A stretch of 64,000 nucleotides of DNA. Source: Armatimonadota bacterium. GTDB lineage: Bacteria; Armatimonadota; Fimbriimonadia; Fimbriimonadales; Fimbriimonadaceae. Under the pieces are notes generated by a model. It ran no database searches and was not told the DNA's origin. It saw only the letters and a list, made by a program, of their open reading frames with translations. Positions 33,982-43,272 of the stretch are shown piece after piece. The stretch covers positions 306,666 to 370,665 of the forward strand of contig JADFMN010000003.1 in assembly GCA_022563855.1 (NCBI GenBank). Reading direction: 5' to 3'. Positions within the stretch are counted from its first letter, which is position 1, and each line of letters opens with the position of its first letter. The position numbers and the translations under genes are program-made.

Positions 33982-34779
33982 CTTTGGCGGAGCGCCTACG
34001 GTGGAGCCCAGAAATGCCAGGTAGGCGTCGCGGATCGCCTGCCAGCCGGTTGGCGAGTAGCTGTGCTCCTCTCCTTCTAGCTGAATAAGGCGAGATTCGC
34101 CGCCAGCTAATAAAAGCGCGGCGTGGAGATTTGACGATTGCGAAGGAGGCACGATGTCGTCTTCGCTGCCGTGCACGATCAGGAACGGGCACGCGTCGTC
34201 ATTCACGTGTGCCACCGGGCTTGCCGATGCGTACAGATCCTCTCGTCCTTTCAAAGGACCGCCCATAAACTGTTCTACGAACGATAACGATATGTCGAAC
34301 TGGCTCTCGGACGGTTTGCGGATGTCTGTGATCGCGCTCAGGGCGATCACGCCGTTGACCAAGTGCTCCTTTGGGTCATTTGGAGCGCCGAACGTTTCAT
34401 GGAAGAGGCCGAGCATCGCGGCCAAGTGCCCGCCGGCGCTGTTGCCGAATGCGATCACTTTGTCGGGAACAACCCCGAGCTCAGACGAATGATTTCGGAT
34501 GAATCTCACGAAACTCTGAGCGTCCTGCACGGCGGCTGGAAACGGGCTTAGCGGGGCGAGCCTGTAGTCGAAGAGCGCGCACGCATAGCCAACGTTTGCC
34601 AACCAGATCGCCTCGTCTCGGTACATCTGGCGATCGCCGCTGATCCATCCTCCTCCGTGCACGAAGATCACGACTGGAAGTTCGTCTTGGCTGTTCGGAC
34701 GGAAGAAATCGTAGCGTAGCGGGAATCCGTCTGGGCGGGCGTACTCTTGCTCTGGGATGGCGATCACGTTTGGAGTCAT
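33979..34779 (-). CDS. Alpha/beta hydrolase, HSL/BD-FAE-type esterase
   Basis: 266 residues. The oxyanion motif HGGG ([20 protein letters not shown]), nucleophile elbow GNSAGGH, Asp in [13 protein letters not shown] and His in [13 protein letters not shown] give a full triad of the hormone-sensitive-lipase or carboxylesterase type. No signal peptide. Such enzymes hydrolyse short acyl or feruloyl esters. The true substrate is unknown. Confidence 0.9.
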   Translation of the reverse strand: MTPNVIAIPEQEYARPDGFPLRYDFFRPNSQDELPVVIFVHGGGWISGDRQMYRDEAIWLANVGYACALFDYRLAPLSPFPAAVQDAQSFVRFIRNHSSELGVVPDKVIAFGNSAGGHLAAMLGLFHETFGAPNDPKEHLVNGVIALSAITDIRKPSESQFDISLSFVEQFMGGPLKGREDLYASASPVAHVNDDACPFLIVHGSEDDIVPPSQSSNLHAALLLAGGESRLIQLEGEEHSYSPTGWQAIRDAYLAFLGSTVGAPPK

Positions 34780-34904
34780 TATCGCACGGCAAGCCCGGGC
34801 TTCACTTCCAAGTCGCCTGGGGCAAACGGCTCCTGCCCTCGACGATAAAACTGCTGAGCAGTCGAATCGTCGCGGTGTCGAATACCGTAGGAACGTTGCA
34901 GGAC

Positions 34905-35477
34905 ATGGGCTGGAAAACCTACCTCGTACTAGCGGAGGACGGTCAGTATTACGGACCGGCAGACATCACCGTGCTTGACCAGTGGGCTCGCGAGGGGCGA
35001 ATCTTGGCCCAAACGGTACTGGTGGAGCAAGGCACCAACGTACGGGTTCTCGCCGCCGACCTTCCGGAGCTCCAGCACCACTATAGGCTGTGGAATCGGC
35101 CCGGCGTCGGTGGACAGCAGCCTGCGGGTGCGCCACCCCAGGTCAACCAGCCGGCTGCTTTTCCGGCGAGCCCGGCCGGCCAAAGCAACCCGTACACGAG
35201 TTCGACGCAGACTCCCTATCCAAGATCTTCTGCGCTAGCTTCACACCACAGCCCGGTCGTCGCCGTGCTGCTGAGCGTTTTCTGCCTGGCTGGCGGAGGT
35301 CAGATGTACAACAGGCAGATCAAAAAGGGCTTTGCAATTCTGGCCGGCCTTGTAGCAAGCTGGTTTTTGATCCCTGTGAGTCCCCTCGCGATAGTCGCCG
35401 TTGCAGCGGTCGACGCATACATGATCGCGGCAAGAATCCAACGAGGGGAAACAGTTCGCGAGTGGCAGTGGTTCTAA
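34905..35477 (+). CDS. GYF-2/DUF4339-domain protein with C-terminal membrane helices
   Basis: 190 residues from ATG 34905; the frame is open upstream but the domain starts here. Residues 1-55 (WKTYLVLAEDGQYYGPADIT, VLDQWAREGRILAQTVLVEQ) form the GYF-like DUF4339 domain. A Pro/Gln/Ala-rich linker (about 65-110) leads to two hydrophobic helices (VVAVLLSVFCLAGGGQMYNR, FAILAGLVASWFLIPVSPLA) of the TM2 or DUF5683 type. The domain order is common in small bacterial membrane proteins of unknown function. Confidence 0.8.
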   Translation: MGWKTYLVLAEDGQYYGPADITVLDQWAREGRILAQTVLVEQGTNVRVLAADLPELQHHYRLWNRPGVGGQQPAGAPPQVNQPAAFPASPAGQSNPYTSSTQTPYPRSSALASHHSPVVAVLLSVFCLAGGGQMYNRQIKKGFAILAGLVASWFLIPVSPLAIVAVAAVDAYMIAARIQRGETVREWQWF

Positions 35478-35606
35478 TATCGAATGCGTCGCCTGGTCGT
35501 CGCCTGCCTTCGGCGTCGCCTAGTCGTCGCTTAGCCGTCCTCTATTTGGAGACCATCAGGCGACGGCGCAGCGGTCGATAGCGAAGCGGACGACGCCCCA
35601 AGAAAC

Positions 35607-36860
35607 TCACGACACCGCAGCGACCAAGTCGCTCGTTTCTTGCAAGCCTTCGCCAAAGATTCTGATCGCATCGTCGACTTGATCTTCTGTGATGATCAGT
35701 GGCGGCTCGAACCGTATGACGCGCTTGTTGTTCAAGGTGTACGCTGCGATGAGGCCGCGCTTGACGAACTGCGCTATTGCCAACTCCCCGACTTCATCCA
35801 TGGCGAACTCGACGCCAATCATCAAGCCGGCGCCTCGAACCTCGGCGATCAAATCGTTTCCAGCGGCAGCGTCTTTTAGACCGTCGCGCAGCCTGTTGCC
35901 CATCAGAATTGAGTTCTCGCAAAGCCCCTCCTCCTCGACCACCTGAATCGTCGCAATGGCAGCAGCGCACGCGAGCGGATTCCCGCCGAACGTAGATGTG
36001 TGCCGCAACGGGTTTTCGCTAAACACCGCTTCGCAGATGGCGGCGGTGAACAGCGTCGCGCCGATCGGCATGACGCCGCCGCCGAGCGCCTTTGCCATGG
36101 TGATGATATCCGGCTCGACTCCATCGTGATTGCAGCCGAACATCTTGCCAGTTCGACCTAGCGCGGTCTGAACTTCGTCGAGTACAAGCAGCGCGCCCGA
36201 TTCTTGGCACAGGGCCTTGAGCTCGTTGAGATAACCGGCTTCAGGGACGTAGATACCGCCCTCGCCTTGGACGGATTCGATGATCATGCAGGCCGTGTCG
36301 GGTCCTATCGCCACCGACGCAGCGGCAGGATCCCCGAACGGAATGAACACGACGTCCGGCATCAGCGGCTCGAACACAGTGCGATACGACTCCCGGCCCG
36401 TGGTCGCCAACGCGCCGATCGTCTTGCCGTGGTATCCCCCGAACGTGCTGACGACCTGCGACCTGCCGGTCGTCGCCTTCGCGAACTTCAGCGCCGCCTC
36501 GACCGCCTCCGTTCCACTGTTGCTGAAGAAGCTGAAATCAAGGCCTGCCGGTGATATTTCGGCGAGTTTCGCAGCCAGCTCGCCCTGCTGCTCGTTGAAG
36601 AAGGTCTTGCCGCTCAGAGGGAGGGTTTCGAGCTGAGAACGGACTGCCTCAATGACTCGCGGATGGCGGTGGCCAAGGCTGAAGACACCGTAACCGCCGA
36701 GGCAGTCCAGATACCGAGTTCCGTCCTGATCGTACAGGTAGCAGCCTTCGCCGCGCGTTTCGACTCCGAACCCGGCGAAGCTCATGAGCCTAGCCAGGTA
36801 CGGGTTGATGTGCGCGGAGTAGTTCTCAACGACCTGTTTGTGCAGGGCGTCCGAATCCAT
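35607..36860 (-). CDS. Class III (PLP) aminotransferase, ornithine/putrescine type
   Basis: 417 residues. Motifs: YLDCLGGYGVFSLGHRHP, FFSNSGTEAVEAALKFAK, GGYHGKTIGALATTGRE, LVLDEVQTALGRTGKMFGCN, and the PLP-lysine in DIITMAKALGGGVMPIGA. The sequence DCLGGYGVFSLGH and the FGGNPLACAAA block resemble putrescine or acetylornithine/ornithine aminotransferases more than GABA types. It transfers an amino group from a diamine or omega-amino acid to 2-oxoglutarate. Stands alone, so the pathway cannot be fixed. Confidence 0.9.
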   Translation of the reverse strand: MDSDALHKQVVENYSAHINPYLARLMSFAGFGVETRGEGCYLYDQDGTRYLDCLGGYGVFSLGHRHPRVIEAVRSQLETLPLSGKTFFNEQQGELAAKLAEISPAGLDFSFFSNSGTEAVEAALKFAKATTGRSQVVSTFGGYHGKTIGALATTGRESYRTVFEPLMPDVVFIPFGDPAAASVAIGPDTACMIIESVQGEGGIYVPEAGYLNELKALCQESGALLVLDEVQTALGRTGKMFGCNHDGVEPDIITMAKALGGGVMPIGATLFTAAICEAVFSENPLRHTSTFGGNPLACAAAIATIQVVEEEGLCENSILMGNRLRDGLKDAAAGNDLIAEVRGAGLMIGVEFAMDEVGELAIAQFVKRGLIAAYTLNNKRVIRFEPPLIITEDQVDDAIRIFGEGLQETSDLVAAVS

Positions 36861-36866
36861 GTGTGA

Positions 36867-36872
36867 AGTATA
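36867..36872 (-). promoter_or_regulatory. -10 element, leaderless-type promoter
   Basis: TATACT on the minus strand ends 6 bases before the ATG at 36860 of the aminotransferase gene. Confidence 0.5.
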
Positions 36873-37041
36873 GAACAGAGCCTAGCCGCCACCCGGTAAA
36901 TTTTCCGGGTTTGGACCTAAGGAATACGCCAGTTCTACCGAAGAAACAGTCGGGCCAACAGCGGTTGCGCTTAAGCCTGCGAGATCAAGGATTGAGCTCG
37001 GAAATTGCGAACGGAAGCGCGGAAGGAAGGTACTCCCGACC

Positions 37042-37410
37042 GTGCAAATACTGAACAATCTTTTTGGACCGAGTACGCGGAACCTTGAGCGAGCAATGGA
37101 TCGCGCGACGCTGCGGCAGTCTTTGCTGTCAGCGAATCTTGCCAACATCAATACGCCAGGGTACAAGCGCCGCGACGTCGACTTCGCCATCGAACTTGAG
37201 AAGGCTGAAAGCTCTCAACTGCGGGCCGGCCACTTGCCCGGTTCGCCGATCCACACCGACCAAGCGGCCATCCGCATAGATGGCAACAGCGTCGACCTCG
37301 AAAGGGAGGTGTACGCGCTGGCTGAGACCGAGCTTCGGTACCAGACCCTCGCTCAGCTGGCCCGCGGCTACTTCTCGTCGCTTCGCAACGTGATCCGAGG
37401 TGGCAGATAA
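37042..37410 (+). CDS. flgB: Flagellar basal-body rod protein FlgB
   Basis: 122 residues from GTG 37042 with GGAAGG upstream. The N-terminal rod helix ERAMDRATLRQSLLSANLAN followed by INTPGYKRRDVDF is the classic flagellar rod/hook signature (ANxxNxxTPGYK). FlgB forms the proximal rod with FlgC, FlgF and FlgG. It is the first gene of a ten-gene flagellar operon reading to 44.4 kb. The 180 bases upstream hold a small CCCGG...CCGGG hairpin but no clear sigma-28 or sigma-54 promoter. Confidence 0.94.
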   Translation: MQILNNLFGPSTRNLERAMDRATLRQSLLSANLANINTPGYKRRDVDFAIELEKAESSQLRAGHLPGSPIHTDQAAIRIDGNSVDLEREVYALAETELRYQTLAQLARGYFSSLRNVIRGGR

Positions 37411-37796
37411 TGACACTTTCCAACGCGATGCGGATCAGTTCAACGGGCATGACCGCTGAGCGGTTTCGCATGGACGTCATCTCGAGCAACATCGCGAACG
37501 CGAACTCAATGCGCACGGCGGACCAAGATGCGTATCGCCGGCAGATGGTGATCTTGAGCGGAAACGAGTTCGGTGTGACCATTGAGCGGATCTTGCAGGA
37601 CGCGTCCCCGCTTCGCATGGTGCAGGAACCCGGCAATCCGCTTGCTGACGCGGATGGGTACGTTTTCTACAGCAACGTCAATCCGGTGTACGAAATGATC
37701 GACATGATCGGAGCGACTCGCGCATACGAGGCAAACGTCGCCGCGTTCAAGTCCGCAAAGGGGATGTTGCGGGCCGCGCTGACGATCGGGCAATAA
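37410..37796 (+). CDS. flgC: Flagellar basal-body rod protein FlgC
   Basis: 128 residues. The ATG shares a base with the flgB stop (TAATG). N-terminal rod motif MRISSTGMTAERFRMDVISS followed by NIANANSMRT, and C-terminal VNPVYEMIDMIGATRAYEAN, the helix shared by rod proteins. It assembles with FlgB in the proximal rod. Confidence 0.94.
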   Translation: MTLSNAMRISSTGMTAERFRMDVISSNIANANSMRTADQDAYRRQMVILSGNEFGVTIERILQDASPLRMVQEPGNPLADADGYVFYSNVNPVYEMIDMIGATRAYEANVAAFKSAKGMLRAALTIGQ

Positions 37797-37811
37797 CAAG
37801 GTTTTTGAAGG

Positions 37812-38105
37812 ATGAGAATCGACGCAGTTAACCCAGCACTGAAAGAGCTTGCCAAGCAGGCTCCGAATCTTGAACAAGAGAAGTCCGAGGGCTTCGGCAA
37901 GATGTTGATGGACGTCATCAAGGAGGTCAACGCTGCTCAAACGGAAGCAGGGAACATGAAAGACGCCTTTATGTCGGGTCAACAGGTGGAACTCCACGAA
38001 CTGATGATTTCGATGGAGCGCGCTGGTACTGCGATGGAGCTGACGCTCCAGGTGCGCAACAAGCTTCTTGAGGCGTACCAAGAGATCAGCCGCATGCAAG
38101 TGTAG
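37812..38105 (+). CDS. fliE: Flagellar hook-basal body protein FliE
   Basis: 97 residues with GAAGG just upstream. The conserved C-terminal block (VNAAQTEAGNMKDAFMSGQQ, VELHELMISMERAGTAMELT, VRNKLLEAYQEISRMQV) is diagnostic. FliE links the MS ring (FliF) to the rod. Confidence 0.94.
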   Translation: MRIDAVNPALKELAKQAPNLEQEKSEGFGKMLMDVIKEVNAAQTEAGNMKDAFMSGQQVELHELMISMERAGTAMELTLQVRNKLLEAYQEISRMQV

Positions 38106-38149
38106 CAATCGGATCGGTTCGGCGGGTTTCTCTGGCACTGTGATTTGTC

Positions 38150-39865
38150 ATGGGAACAGCGGATAAAGTTAAAGACTGGTGGGCAGTAGCGGATCGCACA
38201 CAGCGATTCGTTACCATGTTTGGTCTCGGAGCGCTCGTCGTATTGGTCGTGCTGACGGCGATAGTCGCCTCGCGACCAAAGATGCAAGCGATAGGCGGTG
38301 GTGCGGATCTCGCTGAAAAGTCCGCGATCGTGAACGCCTTGACTGCAGCTGGGATTGCCGTTGACTACGATGCTCGCGGCAACATCCGAGTACCGCAAAA
38401 GGATGTTGGCCGCGCTCAATTAGTGCTGGCCGAGGAGGGGATCGGTACAGGACCTTCTTCAGGCATAGGGGCTGGAGAAATGGGAGTGTTCACGACCAAG
38501 GAAGTCGAGAGCGCCCAGCTCAAGGCGATGACCGAAGCGAATCTATCCAAGACGATCTCCTCGATGAACGGCGTCAAGTCGGCGATTGTTCACATCAGCC
38601 TCGGCGACAACTCGCCTTTTGCCAATGCGAAAAAGCCGGCGAAAGCATCTGTGACCATTATTGAGGCTTCGCAGGGTGCGTTGACGCGCAACCAGGGGAA
38701 GGCGATAGCGCGAATCGTCCAAAACTCGGTCGAGGGGATGACCCCTGAGAGCGTATCCGTCATCACCAGCTATGGGCAAGTCCTGTACGATGGGTTCGAA
38801 TCAAACTCGGCCGAAAGCCTCGCGGTAAAGAAGATCGAAGTTGAGGCCGCTCGAAGTGCGAGGCTGGAGCATAAACTGCAGGCAGATCTTGATCAGGCGT
38901 TCGGCCCCGGCAACACGATTGTGTCCGTTCAAGTAGAGATCGGGATGGACACGGTCGAAATCGACGAGGTTGAGTACACAGCGAACGAGGCTGTCGAGAT
39001 TGGGCGCGTGAGCGAGACAGTTGTCGGTGCTGGCGCAGCAGGCGCGTCAGGTGGAGCTGCTGGAGCCGCCAGCAACATCGGTGCACCAGCGAATGCTGGA
39101 GCCGGTGGCTCGAGTGAGGCCGGAAATTACTCGTCAGAAACCACACAACGTTCTCCTCTAGCGCCTGATACGAAGCGCACGAGGACGACCAGAGCTGCCG
39201 GCAGCCTCACGGCAATGACAGTGCTGATCATGGCGAACTCGACCGCGATCGAAGACATGAAGCCGGTCACAGCGATCGCTGAGAGCTTCCTTGGTGCCAA
39301 TAAAGGTACTCCAGGATTCGCATCTACAGTTACCGCGATCGAATTTGATACCGCAGCAATGAAAGCGAGCGAGAAAGCGATGTCGACTGTCGCTGGGGCA
39401 GAGTTGCGGCAACAGATCATATCGATTATCCCCGTTATCGCTCTGGTCGTCGTTGGTTTCTTGGTCATGCGGTCGATCGGCAAGTTTGCGAAAAAGCAAC
39501 GTGTCGTGTACGCGGCTCTTCCTGCTGGCGGTGCATCTCCGATGTCCAGTGCTCCTGTAGGCAGTAGACAGGGACCGGCCTCGATCGTTGGTCCTAGTAC
39601 GGCAGGCGCTCAGGGACCGATAGAAGATGCGCGCGGCGCTCCCGTGGGCGATATCGAGGCTGGTCAGCAATTGACCGAGGCGATCGAATCGGGGAACACC
39701 GCCGAAGCGCTGAGGATTATCGAGCAAGCGCCTGACGATCCGGAAGTGCTCGCTATCAAGCAGAAAGTCGACGTTCCGCTCGAGCAAATCAAACACATGG
39801 CGAAGACGAAGCCGGAGACGGTCGCGATGCTGCTTAAGGGCTGGATGATGGAGGATATGCGATGA
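38150..39865 (+). CDS. fliF: Flagellar MS-ring protein FliF
   Basis: 571 residues. Transmembrane helices at about 20-43 (MFGLGALVVLVVLTAIVA) and 423-445 (IISIIPVIALVVVGFLVMRS) flank the periplasmic ring-building motifs (GADLAEKSAIVNALTAAGIA; VFTTKEVESAQLKAMTEANL; VKSAIVHISLGDNSPF). An unusually Gly/Ala-rich low-complexity loop (about 286-325) lies in the periplasmic domain. The C-terminal tail (LEQIKHMAKTKPETVAMLLK, GWMMED) is the FliG-binding part, and the gene overlaps fliG by 4 bases. Confidence 0.96.
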   Translation: MGTADKVKDWWAVADRTQRFVTMFGLGALVVLVVLTAIVASRPKMQAIGGGADLAEKSAIVNALTAAGIAVDYDARGNIRVPQKDVGRAQLVLAEEGIGTGPSSGIGAGEMGVFTTKEVESAQLKAMTEANLSKTISSMNGVKSAIVHISLGDNSPFANAKKPAKASVTIIEASQGALTRNQGKAIARIVQNSVEGMTPESVSVITSYGQVLYDGFESNSAESLAVKKIEVEAARSARLEHKLQADLDQAFGPGNTIVSVQVEIGMDTVEIDEVEYTANEAVEIGRVSETVVGAGAAGASGGAAGAASNIGAPANAGAGGSSEAGNYSSETTQRSPLAPDTKRTRTTRAAGSLTAMTVLIMANSTAIEDMKPVTAIAESFLGANKGTPGFASTVTAIEFDTAAMKASEKAMSTVAGAELRQQIISIIPVIALVVVGFLVMRSIGKFAKKQRVVYAALPAGGASPMSSAPVGSRQGPASIVGPSTAGAQGPIEDARGAPVGDIEAGQQLTEAIESGNTAEALRIIEQAPDDPEVLAIKQKVDVPLEQIKHMAKTKPETVAMLLKGWMMEDMR

Positions 39866-40872
39866 GGAAGATAACGACCGGGATGCCCAGCCGGAAGAAA
39901 GCCGCGATCGTGCTGGCCGTCATAGGGCAGGATCTCGCTTCCGAGCTCATTAAGCATTTTAGTGAAGATCAGATAGAGACCCTGTCGCTGGAGATGGCGC
40001 GTCTCGAAAAAGTGAGCTCCGATGCTCGAAACGCTATCGTCGAGGAGTTTCACGAGCTGGCAATGGCTCAGGACTTCATTGCGGAGGGCGGAGTCGAGGC
40101 AGCGAAGAAGCTGTTGAACAAAGCGTTCGGCGAGGAGAAGGCTGACCACATGATCAAGAAAATCGTGAACGCGATGCAAGTCGTGCCGTTCGAGTTCTTG
40201 AAGCGTGCAGATCCACAGCAGCTGCTCACGTTCATTCAGCACGAGCACCCTCAAACGATTGCGCTCGTTCTGGCATATATGCCGATGAGTCAGGCAAGCC
40301 TGATTCTTTCAAAACTGCCGACAGACCTGCGAGTAGAAGTGGCCGAGCGCATCGCTTTAATGGAGCAGTGCCCGCCTGAGGTGATTCGAGAGGTCGAATC
40401 CGTATTTGAAAGGAAGGTGTCGAACGTCATCAGCCAGGATTTAACGCAGGCCGGAGGCACGAAGTCGCTGGTCGACCTGCTGAACCGTGTGGATCGATCC
40501 ACCGAGCGCCTGATTCTCGAGGCCTTGACAGAATCGAATCCAGAGCTCGCCGAAGAGATCAAGAACATGATGTTCGTCTTCGAGGACATCGTCACGCTCG
40601 AAGACCGCGCTGTTCAAACGGTGCTGAAGGAGGTGGAGGTCAAGGAGCTGGCGACAGCGCTGAAGGGCACCGGGCGCGATGTGCAGGACAAGATATTCGC
40701 CAATATGTCTGAGCGAGCGACCGACATGCTCAAGGAAGACATGGAGTACATGGGCCCGATGAAAGTGCGCGTAGTCGAGGAGGCTCAGCAGAAGGTCGTT
40801 GCCGTGATCCGACGCTTGGAAGAGGCCGGCGAAATCATGATCGGTCGCGGAGAGGAAGAGGTTCTTGTCTAG
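39862..40872 (+). CDS. fliG: Flagellar motor switch protein FliG
   Basis: 336 residues. It contains the N-domain that binds FliF (KKAAIVLAVIGQDLASELIK), the middle-domain EHPQ motif in FIQHEHPQTIALVLAYMPMS, and the C-terminal torque domain (KNMMFVFEDIVTLEDRAVQT; ALKGTGRDVQDKIFANMSER) with charged residues that meet the stator. Full length. Overlaps fliF upstream by 4 bases and fliH downstream by 8. Confidence 0.97.
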   Translation: MRKITTGMPSRKKAAIVLAVIGQDLASELIKHFSEDQIETLSLEMARLEKVSSDARNAIVEEFHELAMAQDFIAEGGVEAAKKLLNKAFGEEKADHMIKKIVNAMQVVPFEFLKRADPQQLLTFIQHEHPQTIALVLAYMPMSQASLILSKLPTDLRVEVAERIALMEQCPPEVIREVESVFERKVSNVISQDLTQAGGTKSLVDLLNRVDRSTERLILEALTESNPELAEEIKNMMFVFEDIVTLEDRAVQTVLKEVEVKELATALKGTGRDVQDKIFANMSERATDMLKEDMEYMGPMKVRVVEEAQQKVVAVIRRLEEAGEIMIGRGEEEVLV

Positions 40873-41539
40873 GGTCATTAGCGACGGCAGCGAGGCGACG
40901 TCTTTCATTGACGCCCTCGGTCCGGCGGACGAATTGGCCGAGCGCGCTCTGCACAGCAAGCCGAAGGTGCTTCGCGGTCGGGATGCCGCGAGGGAGAAGG
41001 GGCGAGAACAGGGATACCGAATAGGCTTCTTCGAGGGTGTTGAAAAGGGCAAGATCGAAGGTGACCTCGTCGCGAGAAGGCACGGAAAAGCGGATTTCGA
41101 CAAGGCGAACGCTGAGCACTCGGCCAAGTTCGCAGCAAGCGTCGAGCAAGCGATGGCCCAATTCGAGCAGCAGCGAGCCGAGTGGTTCGAGCACGCAGAA
41201 CAGACGCTCGCCGACCTCGCCATCGAGATCGCGAGGCGAGCGATCGGCCGAGAGCTAGAAACAACTCGTGAAGGGGTAGTTGACTTGGTCAAACAAGTGC
41301 TGGAAGAGGTCACCGATGGCACCAGGGTTCGACTCCGCGTGAATCCGATGGATGCAAGCGCGTTGGAAGCGCAGCTAACCGAGATAAAGGCGGCGTTTTC
41401 TCATCTTCGCAACGTTGAGGTCGTCTCCGATCGAAGCGTTGGATTTGGCTGTCGGATTGAGAGCGATGCGGGCATGATCGACGCCCGAGTGGAGAGCTAT
41501 CTTGGTCGAATCGCGTCCGAAGCGCAGGAGGGCAGGTGA
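40865..41539 (+). CDS. fliH: Flagellar export apparatus regulator FliH
   Basis: 224 residues from a TTG inside the fliG end. Its N-terminal part has the GxxxG-like and coiled-coil region (REKGREQGYRIGFFEGVEKG) and an Ala/Gln/Glu-rich coiled coil; the C-terminal E-set-like domain (ADLAIEIARRAIGRELETTR, VRLRVNPMDASALEAQLTE) matches FliH/YscL. It binds FliI and the export gate in the cytoplasm. Assignment also rests on its position between fliG and fliI. Confidence 0.9.
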   Translation: MSRVISDGSEATSFIDALGPADELAERALHSKPKVLRGRDAAREKGREQGYRIGFFEGVEKGKIEGDLVARRHGKADFDKANAEHSAKFAASVEQAMAQFEQQRAEWFEHAEQTLADLAIEIARRAIGRELETTREGVVDLVKQVLEEVTDGTRVRLRVNPMDASALEAQLTEIKAAFSHLRNVEVVSDRSVGFGCRIESDAGMIDARVESYLGRIASEAQEGR

Positions 41540-41540
41540 C

Positions 41541-42860
41541 ATGATTCGTCCGCCGGAGTTCGAGCGAGTTGCTCGCGCGATCGAGTCCACCTCGCGAACA
41601 GAAGTGCTTGGCCGCGTGACGCAGGTCGTCGGTCTCGTCGTGGAATCGAACGGTCCGAAAGCGCGGCTTGGCGAAGTGTGCATGATCGAGCCTGATTCCG
41701 GCGCGGAGAACATTCACTGCGAGGTCGTCGGCTTCAAGGGCGCCAGCGTCGTCATGATGCCCCTCGGGGAGATGACCGGCGTTCAGGCTGGCTGCCTGGT
41801 CAGCGCGACCGGCGAGTGCTTGCGCGTTCCCGTCGGCGAGGGGATGTTAGGGCGAGTCATCAACGGACTCGGCGAGCCCATTGACGGGCTCGGGCCGCTC
41901 GACGCGATCACGACTTACCCCAGCATTGCACCACCGCCTGCGCCGCTCGAGCGCAAGATGATCGAGAAACCGTTTTCGACCGGCGTCCGCGCCATCGACG
42001 GAATGATGACGATCGGTGTCGGGCAGCGCATCGGAATCTTCTCGGGCTCCGGCGTCGGCAAAAGCACGTTGCTCGGGATGATCGCAAAGTACGGGCAGGC
42101 CGACGTCAACGTCATCGCCTTAGTCGGCGAGCGCGGCAGAGAGGTCAAGGAGTTCATCAAGAACGATTTGGGAGAAGATGGGATGAAACGCTCGATCGTC
42201 GTGTGTGCCACCAGCGACGAGCCGGCTCTTGTTCGCATCAAGGCCGCCCAGTCCGCGACTGCGATTGCGGAGTACTTCCGCGACCAAGGGCTTGAGGTAC
42301 TCATGATGATGGACTCCGTGACGCGATTTGCAACGGCGCAGAGAGAGGTCGGGCTCGCGATCGGCGAGCCGCCTAGCACGAAGGGGTTCACCCCGAGCGT
42401 GTTCGCCCTTCTTCCAAGGCTGATGGAGCGTGCGGGCTGTTCCAAGGACGGTTCGATCACCGGGATTTACACAGTGCTGGTGGAAGGAGACGATACGAAC
42501 GAGCCGGTTTCGGACGTTACGAGGTCGATCCTGGATGGACACGTTGTGCTGAGTAGAAAGCTCACGAGCCGCGGCCACTATCCGCCGATCGACGTCATGG
42601 AGAGCCTCAGCCGTTTGATGCCGATCATTGCCGACGAAAGCCACCTCGCTGCGGCGCAGAAGCTGCGGGAGTTGATCGCTGCCTACCACGACATCGAAGA
42701 CCTCGTCAGCGTCGGCGCCTACAAACCCGGTACACAGCCTCTAGCCGACACCGCGATACAGAAGTGGGACGCGATCAACGGATTTCTCAGGCAGCAGAAG
42801 GACGAGTTTACTGATTACGAGGACACCGTTAGCCAGCTGAGGAGCTTGATCGATGACTAG
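41541..42860 (+). CDS. fliI: Flagellum-specific export ATPase FliI
   Basis: 439 residues from ATG 41541, one base after the fliH stop. Walker A is SGSGVGKST at about 169-177, with FATAQREVGLAIGEPPSTKG and SRKLTSRGHYPPIDVMESLS as F1/Rho-like type III ATPase signatures. Together with FliH and FliJ it energises export of rod, hook and filament subunits. Confidence 0.97.
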   Translation: MIRPPEFERVARAIESTSRTEVLGRVTQVVGLVVESNGPKARLGEVCMIEPDSGAENIHCEVVGFKGASVVMMPLGEMTGVQAGCLVSATGECLRVPVGEGMLGRVINGLGEPIDGLGPLDAITTYPSIAPPPAPLERKMIEKPFSTGVRAIDGMMTIGVGQRIGIFSGSGVGKSTLLGMIAKYGQADVNVIALVGERGREVKEFIKNDLGEDGMKRSIVVCATSDEPALVRIKAAQSATAIAEYFRDQGLEVLMMMDSVTRFATAQREVGLAIGEPPSTKGFTPSVFALLPRLMERAGCSKDGSITGIYTVLVEGDDTNEPVSDVTRSILDGHVVLSRKLTSRGHYPPIDVMESLSRLMPIIADESHLAAAQKLRELIAAYHDIEDLVSVGAYKPGTQPLADTAIQKWDAINGFLRQQKDEFTDYEDTVSQLRSLIDD

Positions 42861-43272
42861 ATTCAAGTTTCGACTCGAACGGCTGATGGATTATCGGCGA
42901 CTGCAGGAGAAGTGGGCGAAGGACGAGTTTGTCGGAGCGCGTCGCAGGCGGTTGGACGGCGAGTCGCAGGTCGAGCAGGTGAAGACGATTCGAACCAAGG
43001 CGCTGGACGGCACGTTCCCCAAGCTTCCCGATCGGCTGGCGCATGAGGCGCACCTCGACCGACTGGACGCCGAGCAGGGCGCTTTGGAAGCGGCGGTCTC
43101 AGTTCTCTTGGGCGAAGAGGAGTCTGCCAGAGACAGCTGGATCGAAACGAAGCAGAACTTAGAGGCCCTCGAGAAACTCAGAGCGAAGGATTACGAAGAA
43201 TGGCAGGTTGTCGAAGGGCGGCGCGAACAGGCCGAGCTAGACGAGTGGGCCGTTCTCAGGAGGGCAGCATGA
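42853..43272 (+). CDS. fliJ: Flagellar export chaperone FliJ
   Basis: 139 residues, overlapping fliI by 8 bases. The sequence FKFRLERLMDYRRLQEKWAK followed by an uninterrupted antiparallel coiled coil matches FliJ. It sits in the FliI ring like the gamma subunit of F1 and escorts export chaperones. Recognition depends mainly on the N-terminal motif and its place after fliI. Confidence 0.88.
   Translation: MTRFKFRLERLMDYRRLQEKWAKDEFVGARRRRLDGESQVEQVKTIRTKALDGTFPKLPDRLAHEAHLDRLDAEQGALEAAVSVLLGEEESARDSWIETKQNLEALEKLRAKDYEEWQVVEGRREQAELDEWAVLRRAA

Noticed and set aside
36861..37041. c-di-GMP riboswitch or sigma-28 promoter before flgB
   Set aside because: No GEMM-type consensus; TAAA with a 15-base spacer and CCTAAGGA is a poor match to the sigma-28 consensus.
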